From NCBI RefSeq assembly GCF_005952805.1, contig NZ_CP040709.1:992001-1056000 (forward strand): DNA of 64,000 nucleotides, in the 5' to 3' direction. Below, in pieces: positions 39,533 to 47,807 of the stretch. Origin of the DNA: Inhella inkyongensis (lineage in GTDB: Bacteria; Pseudomonadota; Gammaproteobacteria; Burkholderiales; Burkholderiaceae_C). Both the position numbers and the translations under genes were made by a program. Position 1 is the first letter of the stretch, and each line of letters opens with the position of its first letter. The notes beneath the pieces are model-generated. The model ran no database searches. It saw only the letters and a list, made by a program, of their open reading frames with translations, and was not told the origin of the DNA.

Positions 39533-42193
39533 CTATTTTTTTGCGGGCCCAAGCTTCTGGAGCCAGAAGGCCTCCATCTTGCGATGTCGGCCCACGGGCT
39601 TGATGGCGCCGTCCAGCCCGTGCTCGCCGTCTGGGTCCAGGAACAGGTCGACCAGGGCTTCCTTGCCGGATTCCAGCAGCGCACGGTAGACATTGACCGT
39701 GTCCTGATAGAGCACATTGGCATCCTGCATGCCGTGGATCAGCAGCAGGGGGCGCTTGAGTCCGGGCGCCAGGGGCAGCAGCGAGAACTTGCGCAGATTG
39801 GGCTTGCTGCGATCCACCTTGCCGATGGTGCGGCCGCTGTACCAGCTGTTGTAGTTCTCCCATTCGGTCGGGCCGGCGCCGGCGATGCCGGCGGCGAACA
39901 GCTCGGGCTGGGTGTAGAGCGTGTACTGGGTCTGGAAGCCGCCAAAGCTCCAGCCGTGCAGGCCGATGCGCTGGCGGTCCACGCCGAATTGCTCGGCCAG
40001 CAGCGGCAGTAGATCGGCCAGGTCCTCGCTCTGTGCCTGGCCCGGAGCCTCCCAGTTGGCACTGGCAAAGCGGCGCCCGTAGTTGGAGTGGCCGCGCGTG
40101 TCCACCGTCACCATCACATAACCATGCTGCTGGGCCATATAGAGGCCGAACAGATAGGCGCTGTTGTGCATGTCGTCGGTCTCGACGTTGTTGTTGTCGT
40201 TCAGCGGGCCGCCATAGGTGTAGACCACGGCGGGGCGGCGGTCGCTGGGCTGCCAGCCGGGGGGCTTGAAGACATAGGCGGCGATGCGGTCGCCGTGGCG
40301 GTTGCTGTAGTGAAAGCGCTCGGGCCGCAGGCGGTCGAGGGCCGACCAGGCCGGGTCGTGGCTTTGCGTGAGCACGCGCGCCGGCTGACCCGGACGCAGC
40401 AGCTTGAGTTCGGGCCGTTGCGCCCAGTGGCCGGCAACGGCGGCCAGGCTCTGCCCGTCAAACGAGACGGCCGCATTGCGGTGGTAGTCCGGGGCCTGGC
40501 CCAGGGCCTGTAGGCTGCCGTCGGCCAGGTTCAGGCGGTAGGCATTCATCGCGGCGGCATCGTCGGCATTGGCCAGCAGATAGAGCTGCCGACTGTCGGG
40601 GCTGAAGCCCAGCAGGCGGTGGGCCTCGAAGCCAGGCTTTAGCAAGGGGCGCAGTTGACGGCTGGCCAGGTCCAGGGCATAGGGTTGGCGCCAGCCATGG
40701 TCGTCCAGCACGGTCACCAGGGTCTTGCCATCGGGGCTGAATCGTGGGCGCAGCACATTCACCAGTTCGTGGCCGACATCGCCGCGCCGTTCGATCACCA
40801 CCTCGGGGCGAGCCTGTTCGTCGGCGCGACCCAGATAGACGCGCAGCAGCTCCTTTTCGCGTTCCCAGGTGGCAAAGCTGTAGTGACGGCCGTCGCGGCT
40901 CCAGGCCACGGGGCTGAGCTCGAACCAGACATCGCCTCCCGGATGGCTGAACACCGGCTCGGTCTGGGGCAGGGGGGCGCCACCCGGGGGCGGGAGTTTG
41001 CGGATGTAGAGGGCCATCGGCGCCACCAGGCGCTTGTCGTCCGAGACCTCGCGGTCGACCTTGCGCGCGCTGGCGAAGCGTTCGCCATAGCCCATGATCT
41101 CGACCTGCCGGCCCGGCTTCGGAGGCGGCTTGCCTTCCTCGCCCAGCGGGGCGCGGGCGACCAGCGCCATCCACGCGCCGTTCTCGCTCAGGCTGGTGGC
41201 CTCGATGCGGTACTTGCGCTCGGCCTCGTCGGGGTGCACCAACTCGCGGTTCAGCATCTCCACCCGCAGGCTGTCGAAGCGGGCGCGCATCACCCGGGTC
41301 TCATCCTGGAACACCAGACCCTGGTCGTCCGGGGTGTAGGCCAGGACGCGCAGATTGCGCGGGGTCAGCAACAGGGCTTCTGCCTGGGGCCGGCCGGCGC
41401 GCCAGCGCAGCAACTGGCCTCGGTACTGGAACACCAGCTCGTCGCCCTTCTGGGCCCAGACGAACTGGGTGACGCCCGGATAAAGGTCGGTGGGTTTGAG
41501 GCGGTGCTTGGCCTGATGCTTCTTCAGTTCATCGCGCCATTCCCAGTCCTCGCGTTGCGGTGGCTGGGGCGCGCTCGCGGCCGAGGCCGGCGCCGTCGCG
41601 CTGGCGGCGGGGGCGGGGGCGGTGGGCAAGGGCTTGCCGGCGCGCCGCGCGGCCAGCTCGGCCATGGCCTGCTTTTCGCGCTCGGCCTCCAGCTTGTCGG
41701 CCGCCTTTTGGGCCTCGTCACGCTGCTTCTTCAGCGCCTGTTCCTGCTTGAGGGTTTCGAGGGCGCGGCGTTCCCACTGGGCCAGGTCCACGGCCTCGCC
41801 ACGCAGATAGGCGGCCTGAGCTTCCTCGCGTGCCTGGCGTTCGGCCCATTCGCGGTCGCGCTGCTCGCGCTTGCGCGCAAAGCGCTGCAGTTCCTCGGGG
41901 CTGTCCACAGCGGCCATCAGGGCCGGCGAACTCAGGCGTTGGGTCTGGCCGCTGCGGATGTCGTGGACATACAGATCGCTGCCTGGCTCGCCCAGCGGGT
42001 TCCACAGATAGGCCAGGTAGCGGCCGCTGTGGCTGAAGGCCGCCTCGCGTGCTGCCTGACCCCGAAAGGGCTGGGCGCGATAGAGCTGTTCCAGGCTGAA
42101 GGGGGCGGTCTGGGCCGGAGTTGGCAAGGCCAGCGCGGCAAGCGACAGCGCCAGCAGGCCGCAGCAGGCCTGGCGGAAAAGGGCAGGGGACAT
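39533..42193 (-). CDS. S9-family (prolyl oligopeptidase/DPP IV-like) serine peptidase, secreted
   Basis: The 886-aa product has a signal peptide (about 1-28, PTPAQ). An N-terminal beta-propeller precedes an alpha/beta-hydrolase domain with catalytic Ser in GLHGWSFGGFQTQ, Asp in MQDANVLYQD and His in DPDGEHGLDG. An unusual stretch interrupts the early propeller: residues ~100-185 are highly charged and Gln/Ala-rich, probably coiled coil, followed by a Pro/Ala/Ser-rich linker to about 215. The enzyme should clip peptides in the periplasm. Convergent with WS/DGAT with only 7 bases between the stops, so no separate terminator fits. Confidence 0.93.
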   Translation of the reverse strand: MSPALFRQACCGLLALSLAALALPTPAQTAPFSLEQLYRAQPFRGQAAREAAFSHSGRYLAYLWNPLGEPGSDLYVHDIRSGQTQRLSSPALMAAVDSPEELQRFARKREQRDREWAERQAREEAQAAYLRGEAVDLAQWERRALETLKQEQALKKQRDEAQKAADKLEAEREKQAMAELAARRAGKPLPTAPAPAASATAPASAASAPQPPQREDWEWRDELKKHQAKHRLKPTDLYPGVTQFVWAQKGDELVFQYRGQLLRWRAGRPQAEALLLTPRNLRVLAYTPDDQGLVFQDETRVMRARFDSLRVEMLNRELVHPDEAERKYRIEATSLSENGAWMALVARAPLGEEGKPPPKPGRQVEIMGYGERFASARKVDREVSDDKRLVAPMALYIRKLPPPGGAPLPQTEPVFSHPGGDVWFELSPVAWSRDGRHYSFATWEREKELLRVYLGRADEQARPEVVIERRGDVGHELVNVLRPRFSPDGKTLVTVLDDHGWRQPYALDLASRQLRPLLKPGFEAHRLLGFSPDSRQLYLLANADDAAAMNAYRLNLADGSLQALGQAPDYHRNAAVSFDGQSLAAVAGHWAQRPELKLLRPGQPARVLTQSHDPAWSALDRLRPERFHYSNRHGDRIAAYVFKPPGWQPSDRRPAVVYTYGGPLNDNNNVETDDMHNSAYLFGLYMAQQHGYVMVTVDTRGHSNYGRRFASANWEAPGQAQSEDLADLLPLLAEQFGVDRQRIGLHGWSFGGFQTQYTLYTQPELFAAGIAGAGPTEWENYNSWYSGRTIGKVDRSKPNLRKFSLLPLAPGLKRPLLLIHGMQDANVLYQDTVNVYRALLESGKEALVDLFLDPDGEHGLDGAIKPVGRHRKMEAFWLQKLGPAKK

Positions 42194-42335
42194 GGGAAGG
42201 GCGCAACCCGTAGGCCTGACATGGGCCGTTGCGCGCGGCGGATTCTAGGAAGCAGGGTACGGCCATGCCGATCGTCAGCACGAGCCGGCGTCTCTATGCT
42301 GCGCTTGCAGAAATCCCTGAACACCCGCCCACGCC

Positions 42336-42794
42336 ATGCACATTCAATTCGAGTCCCCCAACCAGCCCGAGGTCCTGACCCTCATTGCGGAACTGGACGC
42401 CTATCAAGACAGCCTCTATCCGGCTGAGGCGCGCTACGCCTTGGACCTCAGCAGCCTGGTGCAGGAAAACGTCCTTTTTGCGGTGGCACGCGATGTACAG
42501 GGGGTGGCGGTGGGCTGCGCGGCCCTGGTGCTGGCGAATGAGGAGGGCGAGCTCAAGCGCATGTTCGTGAGCGAGGGCCACCGGGCCCAGGGCACAGCTG
42601 CGCAGCTGATGGCCGCGCTGGAGTCAGAAGCTGTGGTCCGGGGGTGTCGCTTGATCCAACTTGAAACCGGCCCCTACCAGCCGGCCGCGTTGGCTTTCTA
42701 CCGGAGGCAGGGCTTCGAGGCCTGTGCCGCGTTTGGCGACTACCCCGAGCACCCCTTGAGCGTGTTCATGTGCAAGAGCCTGGCGCCCGCTTGA
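42336..42794 (+). CDS. GNAT-family N-acetyltransferase
   Basis: The 152-aa product has LTLIAELDAYQDSLYPAE at the N-terminus, then the acetyl-CoA site ELKRMFVSEGHRAQGTAAQLMAALE, LIQLETGPYQPAALAFYRRQGFEACAAFGDYPEHPLSVFMCK. This pattern resembles small YhbS/PanZ-like or amino-acid acetyltransferases annotated simply as GNAT. Substrate unknown. No clear Shine-Dalgarno was found; the start fits family length. It is convergent with the small gene at 42812. Confidence 0.85.
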   Translation: MHIQFESPNQPEVLTLIAELDAYQDSLYPAEARYALDLSSLVQENVLFAVARDVQGVAVGCAALVLANEEGELKRMFVSEGHRAQGTAAQLMAALESEAVVRGCRLIQLETGPYQPAALAFYRRQGFEACAAFGDYPEHPLSVFMCKSLAPA

Positions 42795-42811
42795 GGGCTC
42801 GCTTGAAAGCC

Positions 42812-43018
42812 TTATAGCGCCATCGGCGTCGTGCAGGCCCAGGCGGAGTCGCACTCGGGCAGGCCCAGCTCGCTGTCGCAGGCCGGGTCGTCGCCCATGT
42901 TGTAGAGCGTCGCGGGGTTGGGAGCGGCGGCGTTTCGGGAGGGCAGTTTTGCCGAGACGCCAAAGCTCAAGTGCGGCAGGGCCGCATCCTGATGGGAAGA
43001 GGTCGTAAGCAGTTGCAT
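42812..43018 (-). CDS. Small Cys-containing protein, unknown function
   Basis: The 68-aa product (ATG 43018; a GTG one codon earlier is possible) has AGGA seven bases upstream, a good ribosome-binding site. It begins MQLLTTSSHQDAALPHLSF, has a middle rich in Ser/Pro/Asn/Ala, and ends in a Cys-bearing segment (DDPACDSELGLPECDSAWACTTP). There is no signal peptide or transmembrane segment. I do not recognise the family. The layout of a leader-like N-terminus and a Cys/Ser/Thr-rich C-terminus resembles peptide precursors, but no modification enzyme gene is adjacent. It lies alone between a convergent GNAT gene and the AAR-like gene. Confidence 0.5.
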   Translation of the reverse strand: MQLLTTSSHQDAALPHLSFGVSAKLPSRNAAAPNPATLYNMGDDPACDSELGLPECDSAWACTTPMAL

Positions 43019-43150
43019 CACGCCATCCTAGGGCGCCTGTATGACAGTCGCCGTGCAAATTCCGCAGCGGCGCTTCTTGGCTTCTAGGGGCTGTCCCGGG
43101 GGTGGGTGATGCCGGCGATGCAGGCCCTGCGGCCTGCATCGCGCCGGGGC

Positions 43151-45319
43151 TTACTTCGCCGTGGCGGGCGCCCGTTTCTTGGCGGGGACTGCGGCCTTCA
43201 CGGGTGCCTTCGTCGCCGGCGCCGCCCGTTTTTTTGCGGCGGGCTTGGTGGCGGGTTTGGCCGCAGAGACGTCCGACGAGGAGGCGCCATTCCAGGTCAG
43301 TCGCGCCTTCTTGGCCAGGGTCACCACCTTGGCGATGTCCTTGTCGGTGAAGACACCGTTCACGCCCGAGATCGCGGCCAGCTTCATGCCGTGCTTGATG
43401 CCCAGCTTGTAGATCTCCTTGACCTTTTCCCACTCGGTGTCGCGACCGATGGTGAATACCTCGAAGCGGCCCTCCAGGGCCAGCACGATGGTTTCGGCCA
43501 GGCAGGCGTAGATCACGTTGTTCGGCAGGCCGATGCTCTTCATGCCGCGCACCTTGGTGGGCAACTCGATCTCCCCACTCTCAATAACGAGGACGTCTGG
43601 GCGCTTGGCCACTTCCTCGGGCGGCAGATCCAGCGGACGGGCCACATCGGTGATCACGCAGCCGGGCTTGACCTTGGTGATGTCCAGGATCTTCTTGCCG
43701 GCTCCGCTCGTGGACGTGACGATCATGTCCATGTCGGCCAACAGCGAGTCGTAGTCGATCGAGCACACCACCTTGGCGTCCGGGGTGTCCTTGAGGATGC
43801 TCTTCTTGAGCTCCTCGAGCTTCTTCATGTCGCGGCCGGCGATCACCACCTCGTCAAAGGCCATGGCCAGCAGGCGGGCCGAGACCGAGCCGATCGAGCC
43901 CGAGGCGCCGATCACCATGGTCTTGGCGGGCACGCGCTTTTGGCCCTTCTTCAGCTCCACCAGACCCATGCGACGCATGGCGTCGGCGGCCGCCCACAGC
44001 GCGCCCGAGGCCGAGTAGCTGTTGCCGGTGGTGATAGGGATGGAGGCCCGCCGCGCCACGGTGATGCCGGCGTCGCCCACCACCTTGGTGAAGGCGCCCA
44101 GGCCCATGATCTGTGCGCCCAGTTTCTCGGCCATCTTGGCGGCCTGCAGCAGGCGGCGGTAGGTGAACTCGGGGCTGCGGGCCAGCATCTCTTTGGGCGT
44201 GCCGCCCACGCTGATCAGCCAGCCCTCGGCCTCGGAGCCGCAGGGGCTGACGATGTTTTCCATCTTGCAATAGACCATGGGCGGCATGTGCGCGGCCAGG
44301 GTCTCGACCTTGTCCATCACGAACTTGGGCGTGCCCTTGGGGATGGGCAGGCCCTTCTTGATGAACTCCTGGCTCAGCGGATGGATCACGAACGCGAAGC
44401 GGCGGATGTTGCGGAACTTGCCGGTGGGATGCAGCAGGCGCGGCGTGATCTTGAGCTCGTCCAGGATCTCGCTGAAGTCGTCGTCCGAGACTTCTTCAGG
44501 CGCCTTGCCCAGCGCGGCCAGGATCATGGCCTCGATGACGTTGATGCCCACCACCTGGTCAAACAGCTTGGGGCTGACGTCGATGACGAGGTTGACCTTG
44601 CATTGCTTGAAGAACTTCAGGCGCTCGTCGTCCACCGCCGAGGTGATGACGGTCTTGCCGGCCAAGTTTTCGGCCGTGCCCACGGCGCGCAGTTCGGCAT
44701 AGGTGCCGACGATCAGGTGGGCGCGCTCGACCTCGGCCATCACCTTGCGCTTCTTCAGCCCGGAGAGCGAAGCTTCGAGCAGCTCGCGCGGTTTGCCCGG
44801 CATGGCCCAGCGCATGCCCTTGGCAAAGAGCTCCAGCTGTTCCAGCGAGGTCAGCATCGCCGGGGCGCCGGTCTGAAAGAGGGCGTCGGCGAAATTCAGG
44901 TTCTGCGTGTAATCACTCAGCGCCACGGCCATGTCGTAATTGCGCATGCCCGAGAGGAACAACACGATGTTGTTGTTGAAGTAGCTGCCCAGCTGGTGCT
45001 GCACATGGCGCACCGCACGCACCTGTAGCAGGCGGCGCAGGGTGGCCCCGGTGGTGGCGGGCACGCGCGTCACCACATTGAGCAGGCGCTTGGTTTCCTT
45101 GTTCACCACGGTGCGCAGGCCCACCTGGTAGTGGTCGCCGATTTCGCCCAGACCGATGGCGTCGGCGGTGGCCTGGTGGCGGCGCATCAGCTCCCAGGCC
45201 TGGGTGGTGTCGTCGTCGGCGCCCAGGCGCTGCACGCTGAATTTGTGGCCCAGGAACTGGGTCTGGAATTCGAAATCCTGCTGCGAGGAGCCGAGGGTGA
45301 CGGTCACAACCTTTTTCAT
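43151..45319 (-). CDS. Acyl-ACP/acyl-CoA reductase-like protein (AAR family) with N-terminal extension and histone-like C-terminal tail
   Basis: The 722-aa product's region from about 300 to 655 resembles cyanobacterial long-chain acyl-ACP reductase. It shows LLQAAKMAEKLGAQIMGLGAFTKVVGD, ITTGNSYSASG, the NADPH motif GASGSIGS (about 471-478), and IYACLAETIVLALEGRFE, where Cys606 sits at the position of the AAR catalytic cysteine. It ends with KHGMKLAAISG. The first ~300 residues are an extra domain I do not recognise. The last ~37 residues (from 686) are Lys/Ala/Pro repeats like histone H1 or the PHA protein PhaF. It would reduce fatty acyl thioesters to aldehyde. GGAGA lies before the ATG, 17 bases downstream of the alcohol dehydrogenase gene stop. 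Confidence 0.8.
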   Translation of the reverse strand: MKKVVTVTLGSSQQDFEFQTQFLGHKFSVQRLGADDDTTQAWELMRRHQATADAIGLGEIGDHYQVGLRTVVNKETKRLLNVVTRVPATTGATLRRLLQVRAVRHVQHQLGSYFNNNIVLFLSGMRNYDMAVALSDYTQNLNFADALFQTGAPAMLTSLEQLELFAKGMRWAMPGKPRELLEASLSGLKKRKVMAEVERAHLIVGTYAELRAVGTAENLAGKTVITSAVDDERLKFFKQCKVNLVIDVSPKLFDQVVGINVIEAMILAALGKAPEEVSDDDFSEILDELKITPRLLHPTGKFRNIRRFAFVIHPLSQEFIKKGLPIPKGTPKFVMDKVETLAAHMPPMVYCKMENIVSPCGSEAEGWLISVGGTPKEMLARSPEFTYRRLLQAAKMAEKLGAQIMGLGAFTKVVGDAGITVARRASIPITTGNSYSASGALWAAADAMRRMGLVELKKGQKRVPAKTMVIGASGSIGSVSARLLAMAFDEVVIAGRDMKKLEELKKSILKDTPDAKVVCSIDYDSLLADMDMIVTSTSGAGKKILDITKVKPGCVITDVARPLDLPPEEVAKRPDVLVIESGEIELPTKVRGMKSIGLPNNVIYACLAETIVLALEGRFEVFTIGRDTEWEKVKEIYKLGIKHGMKLAAISGVNGVFTDKDIAKVVTLAKKARLTWNGASSSDVSAAKPATKPAAKKRAAPATKAPVKAAVPAKKRAPATAK

Positions 45320-45336
45320 GCTTTGCTTCTCCAGGA

Positions 45337-46623
45337 TCAGGGGGTTTTCTTCTTGGGGGCGGCTTGGGCCCGCGTCGCCTTTGCAGGCTTCGCTGGGGCT
45401 TTGGGCAGCAGATGTCGAATCAGGCCTTCGCAGACCTCTTGCGTCATGTAGCGGGGCACGGGGTAGCCGCTGTCGGCTTCGGCGCGGGCGCCGCGGGCGA
45501 TGTCGGCAATGTCCTCTTCGCGCAGGGCGTCCAACTGGGTGGGAATGGCCAGATCGCGATTGAGTTGCTCGATGGCCTCCAGGAAGCGTTCCGCCAGATC
45601 GTCGTCGCGCTCATGCATCTCGCCCAGGCGGGCGGCCACCGCCAGCTTGGCCAGGCGCGGAACGATGTCCGGCGCTGAGAAGCGCATTACGAGGGGCAGC
45701 AGCATCGCGTTGGCCAGTCCGTGGGGCGTGTGATAGCGACCCCCGAACTGGTGGGCGATGGCATGCACATAGCCGACATTGGCTCGGGTGAAGGCCATGC
45801 CGGCATAGGTACTGGCCAGGGCCATCTTCTCGCGCGCTGCCAGGTCCTTGCCTTTGGCGTAGCAGGTGCGCAGATTGGCAAAGATCAGGCCCACGGCCGC
45901 CAGCGCCAGGCCATCGGTATAGGGCGTGGCCCAGCGGCCCACAAAGGCCTCGACGGCATGGGTGAGCGCATCGATGCCGGTGGCGGCGGTGATGGCCGGC
46001 GGCAGGCCGGTCATCAGCTCGGGGTCCAGTGCCGCCACGCGCGGCACCAGGCGCGGGTCGACGATGACGATCTTGTCCTTGCGTTCGGGGTCGGAGATCA
46101 CCGCGGCCACCGTCACCTCGGAGCCGGTACCGGCCGTGGTGGGCACTGCGTACAGGATGGCCGGATGGTGGCGACCCTTCAGATACCCGGCCAGCCGGCG
46201 CAGGGGCTTGGGGTTGGCGGCCGCGCAGGCAATGGCCTTGGCCGCGTCCATGCTGGAGCCCCCGCCCACGGCCACCAGGGCGTCGCAGTCCTGGTCGCGG
46301 TAGAAGGCCAGACCGCGTTCAATCAGCGGGATGGGTGCGTCGGGGGTGATCTGGTCGAACACCGCGTACTCCGTGCCGGCGGTGTCCAGTGCGTCGGTCA
46401 GGCCCTTGAGCAAGCCCAGCTTGACGATCATGGCGTCGGTCACGATCAGCAGCTTGCGGTGCCCGAAGCCGGCGATCAGCTCGCCCAGTCGCCTGATGGA
46501 ACCGGGCCCCACCAGCAGCGTGGGTTGGGGGATGGGGATGTAGCGCGTGACCTTGCCTGCGCCCTTCATCAAGGTGCCCAGGCCGGCCGCGCGGGCGGCA
46601 TCGGGAATCAAATCGAGGATCAC
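45337..46623 (-). CDS. Iron-containing (group III) alcohol dehydrogenase with Lys/Ala/Pro C-terminal tail
   Basis: The 428-aa dehydrogenase has GPGSIRRLGELI, the NAD-binding GGGSSMDAAKAIA, PTTAGTGSEVT, the metal-ligand region ATGIDALTHAVEAFVG, and AIAHQFGGRYHTPHGLANAMLLP with the remaining His ligands. It would interconvert aldehyde and alcohol. The C-terminal ~24 residues (PKAPAKPAKATRAQAAPKKK...) are basic Lys/Ala/Pro. The start is GTG at 46623 with AAAGGA seven bases upstream; the frame is open to 46737 but the extra part lacks homology. The AAR-like gene follows after 17 bases, so the pair could turn acyl thioester to fatty alcohol. Confidence 0.9.
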   Translation of the reverse strand: MILDLIPDAARAAGLGTLMKGAGKVTRYIPIPQPTLLVGPGSIRRLGELIAGFGHRKLLIVTDAMIVKLGLLKGLTDALDTAGTEYAVFDQITPDAPIPLIERGLAFYRDQDCDALVAVGGGSSMDAAKAIACAAANPKPLRRLAGYLKGRHHPAILYAVPTTAGTGSEVTVAAVISDPERKDKIVIVDPRLVPRVAALDPELMTGLPPAITAATGIDALTHAVEAFVGRWATPYTDGLALAAVGLIFANLRTCYAKGKDLAAREKMALASTYAGMAFTRANVGYVHAIAHQFGGRYHTPHGLANAMLLPLVMRFSAPDIVPRLAKLAVAARLGEMHERDDDLAERFLEAIEQLNRDLAIPTQLDALREEDIADIARGARAEADSGYPVPRYMTQEVCEGLIRHLLPKAPAKPAKATRAQAAPKKKTP

Positions 46624-46736
46624 GCCGTAGTCCTTTGCTTCGCACAGGTGCGCTGGATTCTGCGGCAGCTTTGCACTGACTTTGCGGCGCGGGCACCACA
46701 GGGACAATGCGCCCTTTGCAAATCGAGGCTTAGGCA

Positions 46737-47753
46737 ATGGCGATTCAATGGTTCCCCGGGCATATGCATGCCACCCGCCAGGCCATCCAGGAGCGCATGA
46801 AGGGGGGCATTGACGTGGTGATCGAGATGCTCGACGCCCGCTGCCCGGGCTCCAGTGCCAATCCGCTGCTGGCGGCCATGACGGATCACAAGCCCAAGCT
46901 CAAGCTCTTGAACAAGCAGGACTTGGCGGACCCGGCCCGCACCGCGCTCTGGCTGGCTCACTACAACGCCCAGAGCCAGACCCGCGCTTTGGCGTTGGAT
47001 AGCGGCCAGGCCGCACCCACCAAGGCCCTGGTGCAGGCTTGTCGCGAGCTGGCGCCCAATCGCGGCGGCATGGTCAAGCCGCTGCGGGTGCTGATCTGCG
47101 GCATCCCCAATGTGGGCAAGTCCACCTTGATCAACAGCTTGATGGGCAAGCGTGCGACGAAAGTGGGCGACGAGCCCGGCATCACCAAGGTTGAACAAAA
47201 GCTGGTGCTGGCCAATGACTGCTATTTGTTCGACACCCCCGGCATGCTGTGGCCGCGCATCAGCCTGCCTGAGGCCGGCCAGAACCTGGCCGCCAGCGGT
47301 GCCATTGGCCGCAATGCGTTCAGCGAAGAGGTGGTGGCGCTTGACCTCTTGATCAGCCTGCGGCGCGACTACCCGGCCCTACTGCAAGCCCGCTATGGCC
47401 TGGTCCCGGCGCAGATGGCCGACCCGCAGGTGGATGAGGAGCAACTCCTGGTGGCCATCGGCCGCAAGCGCGGCGCTGTGCAGAGCGGCGGGCGGGTCAA
47501 TCTGCAAAAGGCGGCCGAGGTCTTGATCTACGACTTCCGCCAAGGCGTACTGGGCCGCATCACGCTGGAAACACCCGAGGAGTTCGCCCGCTGGGCCGAA
47601 GCCGCTGCGGTGGCCGATGCGGCGCGCGAGGCCAAACGCGAGGCCCGGGCGGCCAAGCGGCGCAAGGGCTCGGGTCTGCGCGATCCGAACAGCGGCGACC
47701 CCGAGGGTGATGCGGGCGACGAGGACGCAGAGGACGCGCGAGAGTTGAACTGA
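46737..47753 (+). CDS. rbgA: Ribosome biogenesis GTPase YlqF/RbgA
   Basis: The 338-aa circularly permuted GTPase has the G4 motif LLNKQDL before the G1 motif GIPNVGKSTL, then G3 FDTPGMLWP. The N-terminus IQWFPGHMHATRQAIQERM is the family signature. It acts in late 50S assembly. The acidic tail (SGDPEGDAGDEDAEDARE) is longer than usual. Divergent from the alcohol dehydrogenase gene (113 bases between starts). Confidence 0.95.
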   Translation: MAIQWFPGHMHATRQAIQERMKGGIDVVIEMLDARCPGSSANPLLAAMTDHKPKLKLLNKQDLADPARTALWLAHYNAQSQTRALALDSGQAAPTKALVQACRELAPNRGGMVKPLRVLICGIPNVGKSTLINSLMGKRATKVGDEPGITKVEQKLVLANDCYLFDTPGMLWPRISLPEAGQNLAASGAIGRNAFSEEVVALDLLISLRRDYPALLQARYGLVPAQMADPQVDEEQLLVAIGRKRGAVQSGGRVNLQKAAEVLIYDFRQGVLGRITLETPEEFARWAEAAAVADAAREAKREARAAKRRKGSGLRDPNSGDPEGDAGDEDAEDARELN

Positions 47754-47807
47754 GCGCTTCCGCGCCGTTGCAGAATGCTCTGGGGTAATCAAGCCTGGAG
47801 CATGCGA

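Noticed and set aside
40655..42427. 590-codon open frame antisense to the S9 peptidase
   Set aside because: The peptidase has a signal peptide and an intact catalytic triad. The antisense product has no recognisable motif and arises from third-position GC bias.
43151..43270. Tandem DNA repeat in the reductase tail
   Set aside because: It looks repetitive at the protein level (Lys/Ala/Pro), but the DNA units vary in length and sequence, so it is coding bias, not a tandem repeat array.
43106..45028. 640-codon open frame antisense to the AAR-like reductase
   Set aside because: His/Asp/Leu/Gly-rich composition without motifs; shadow of the reductase gene.
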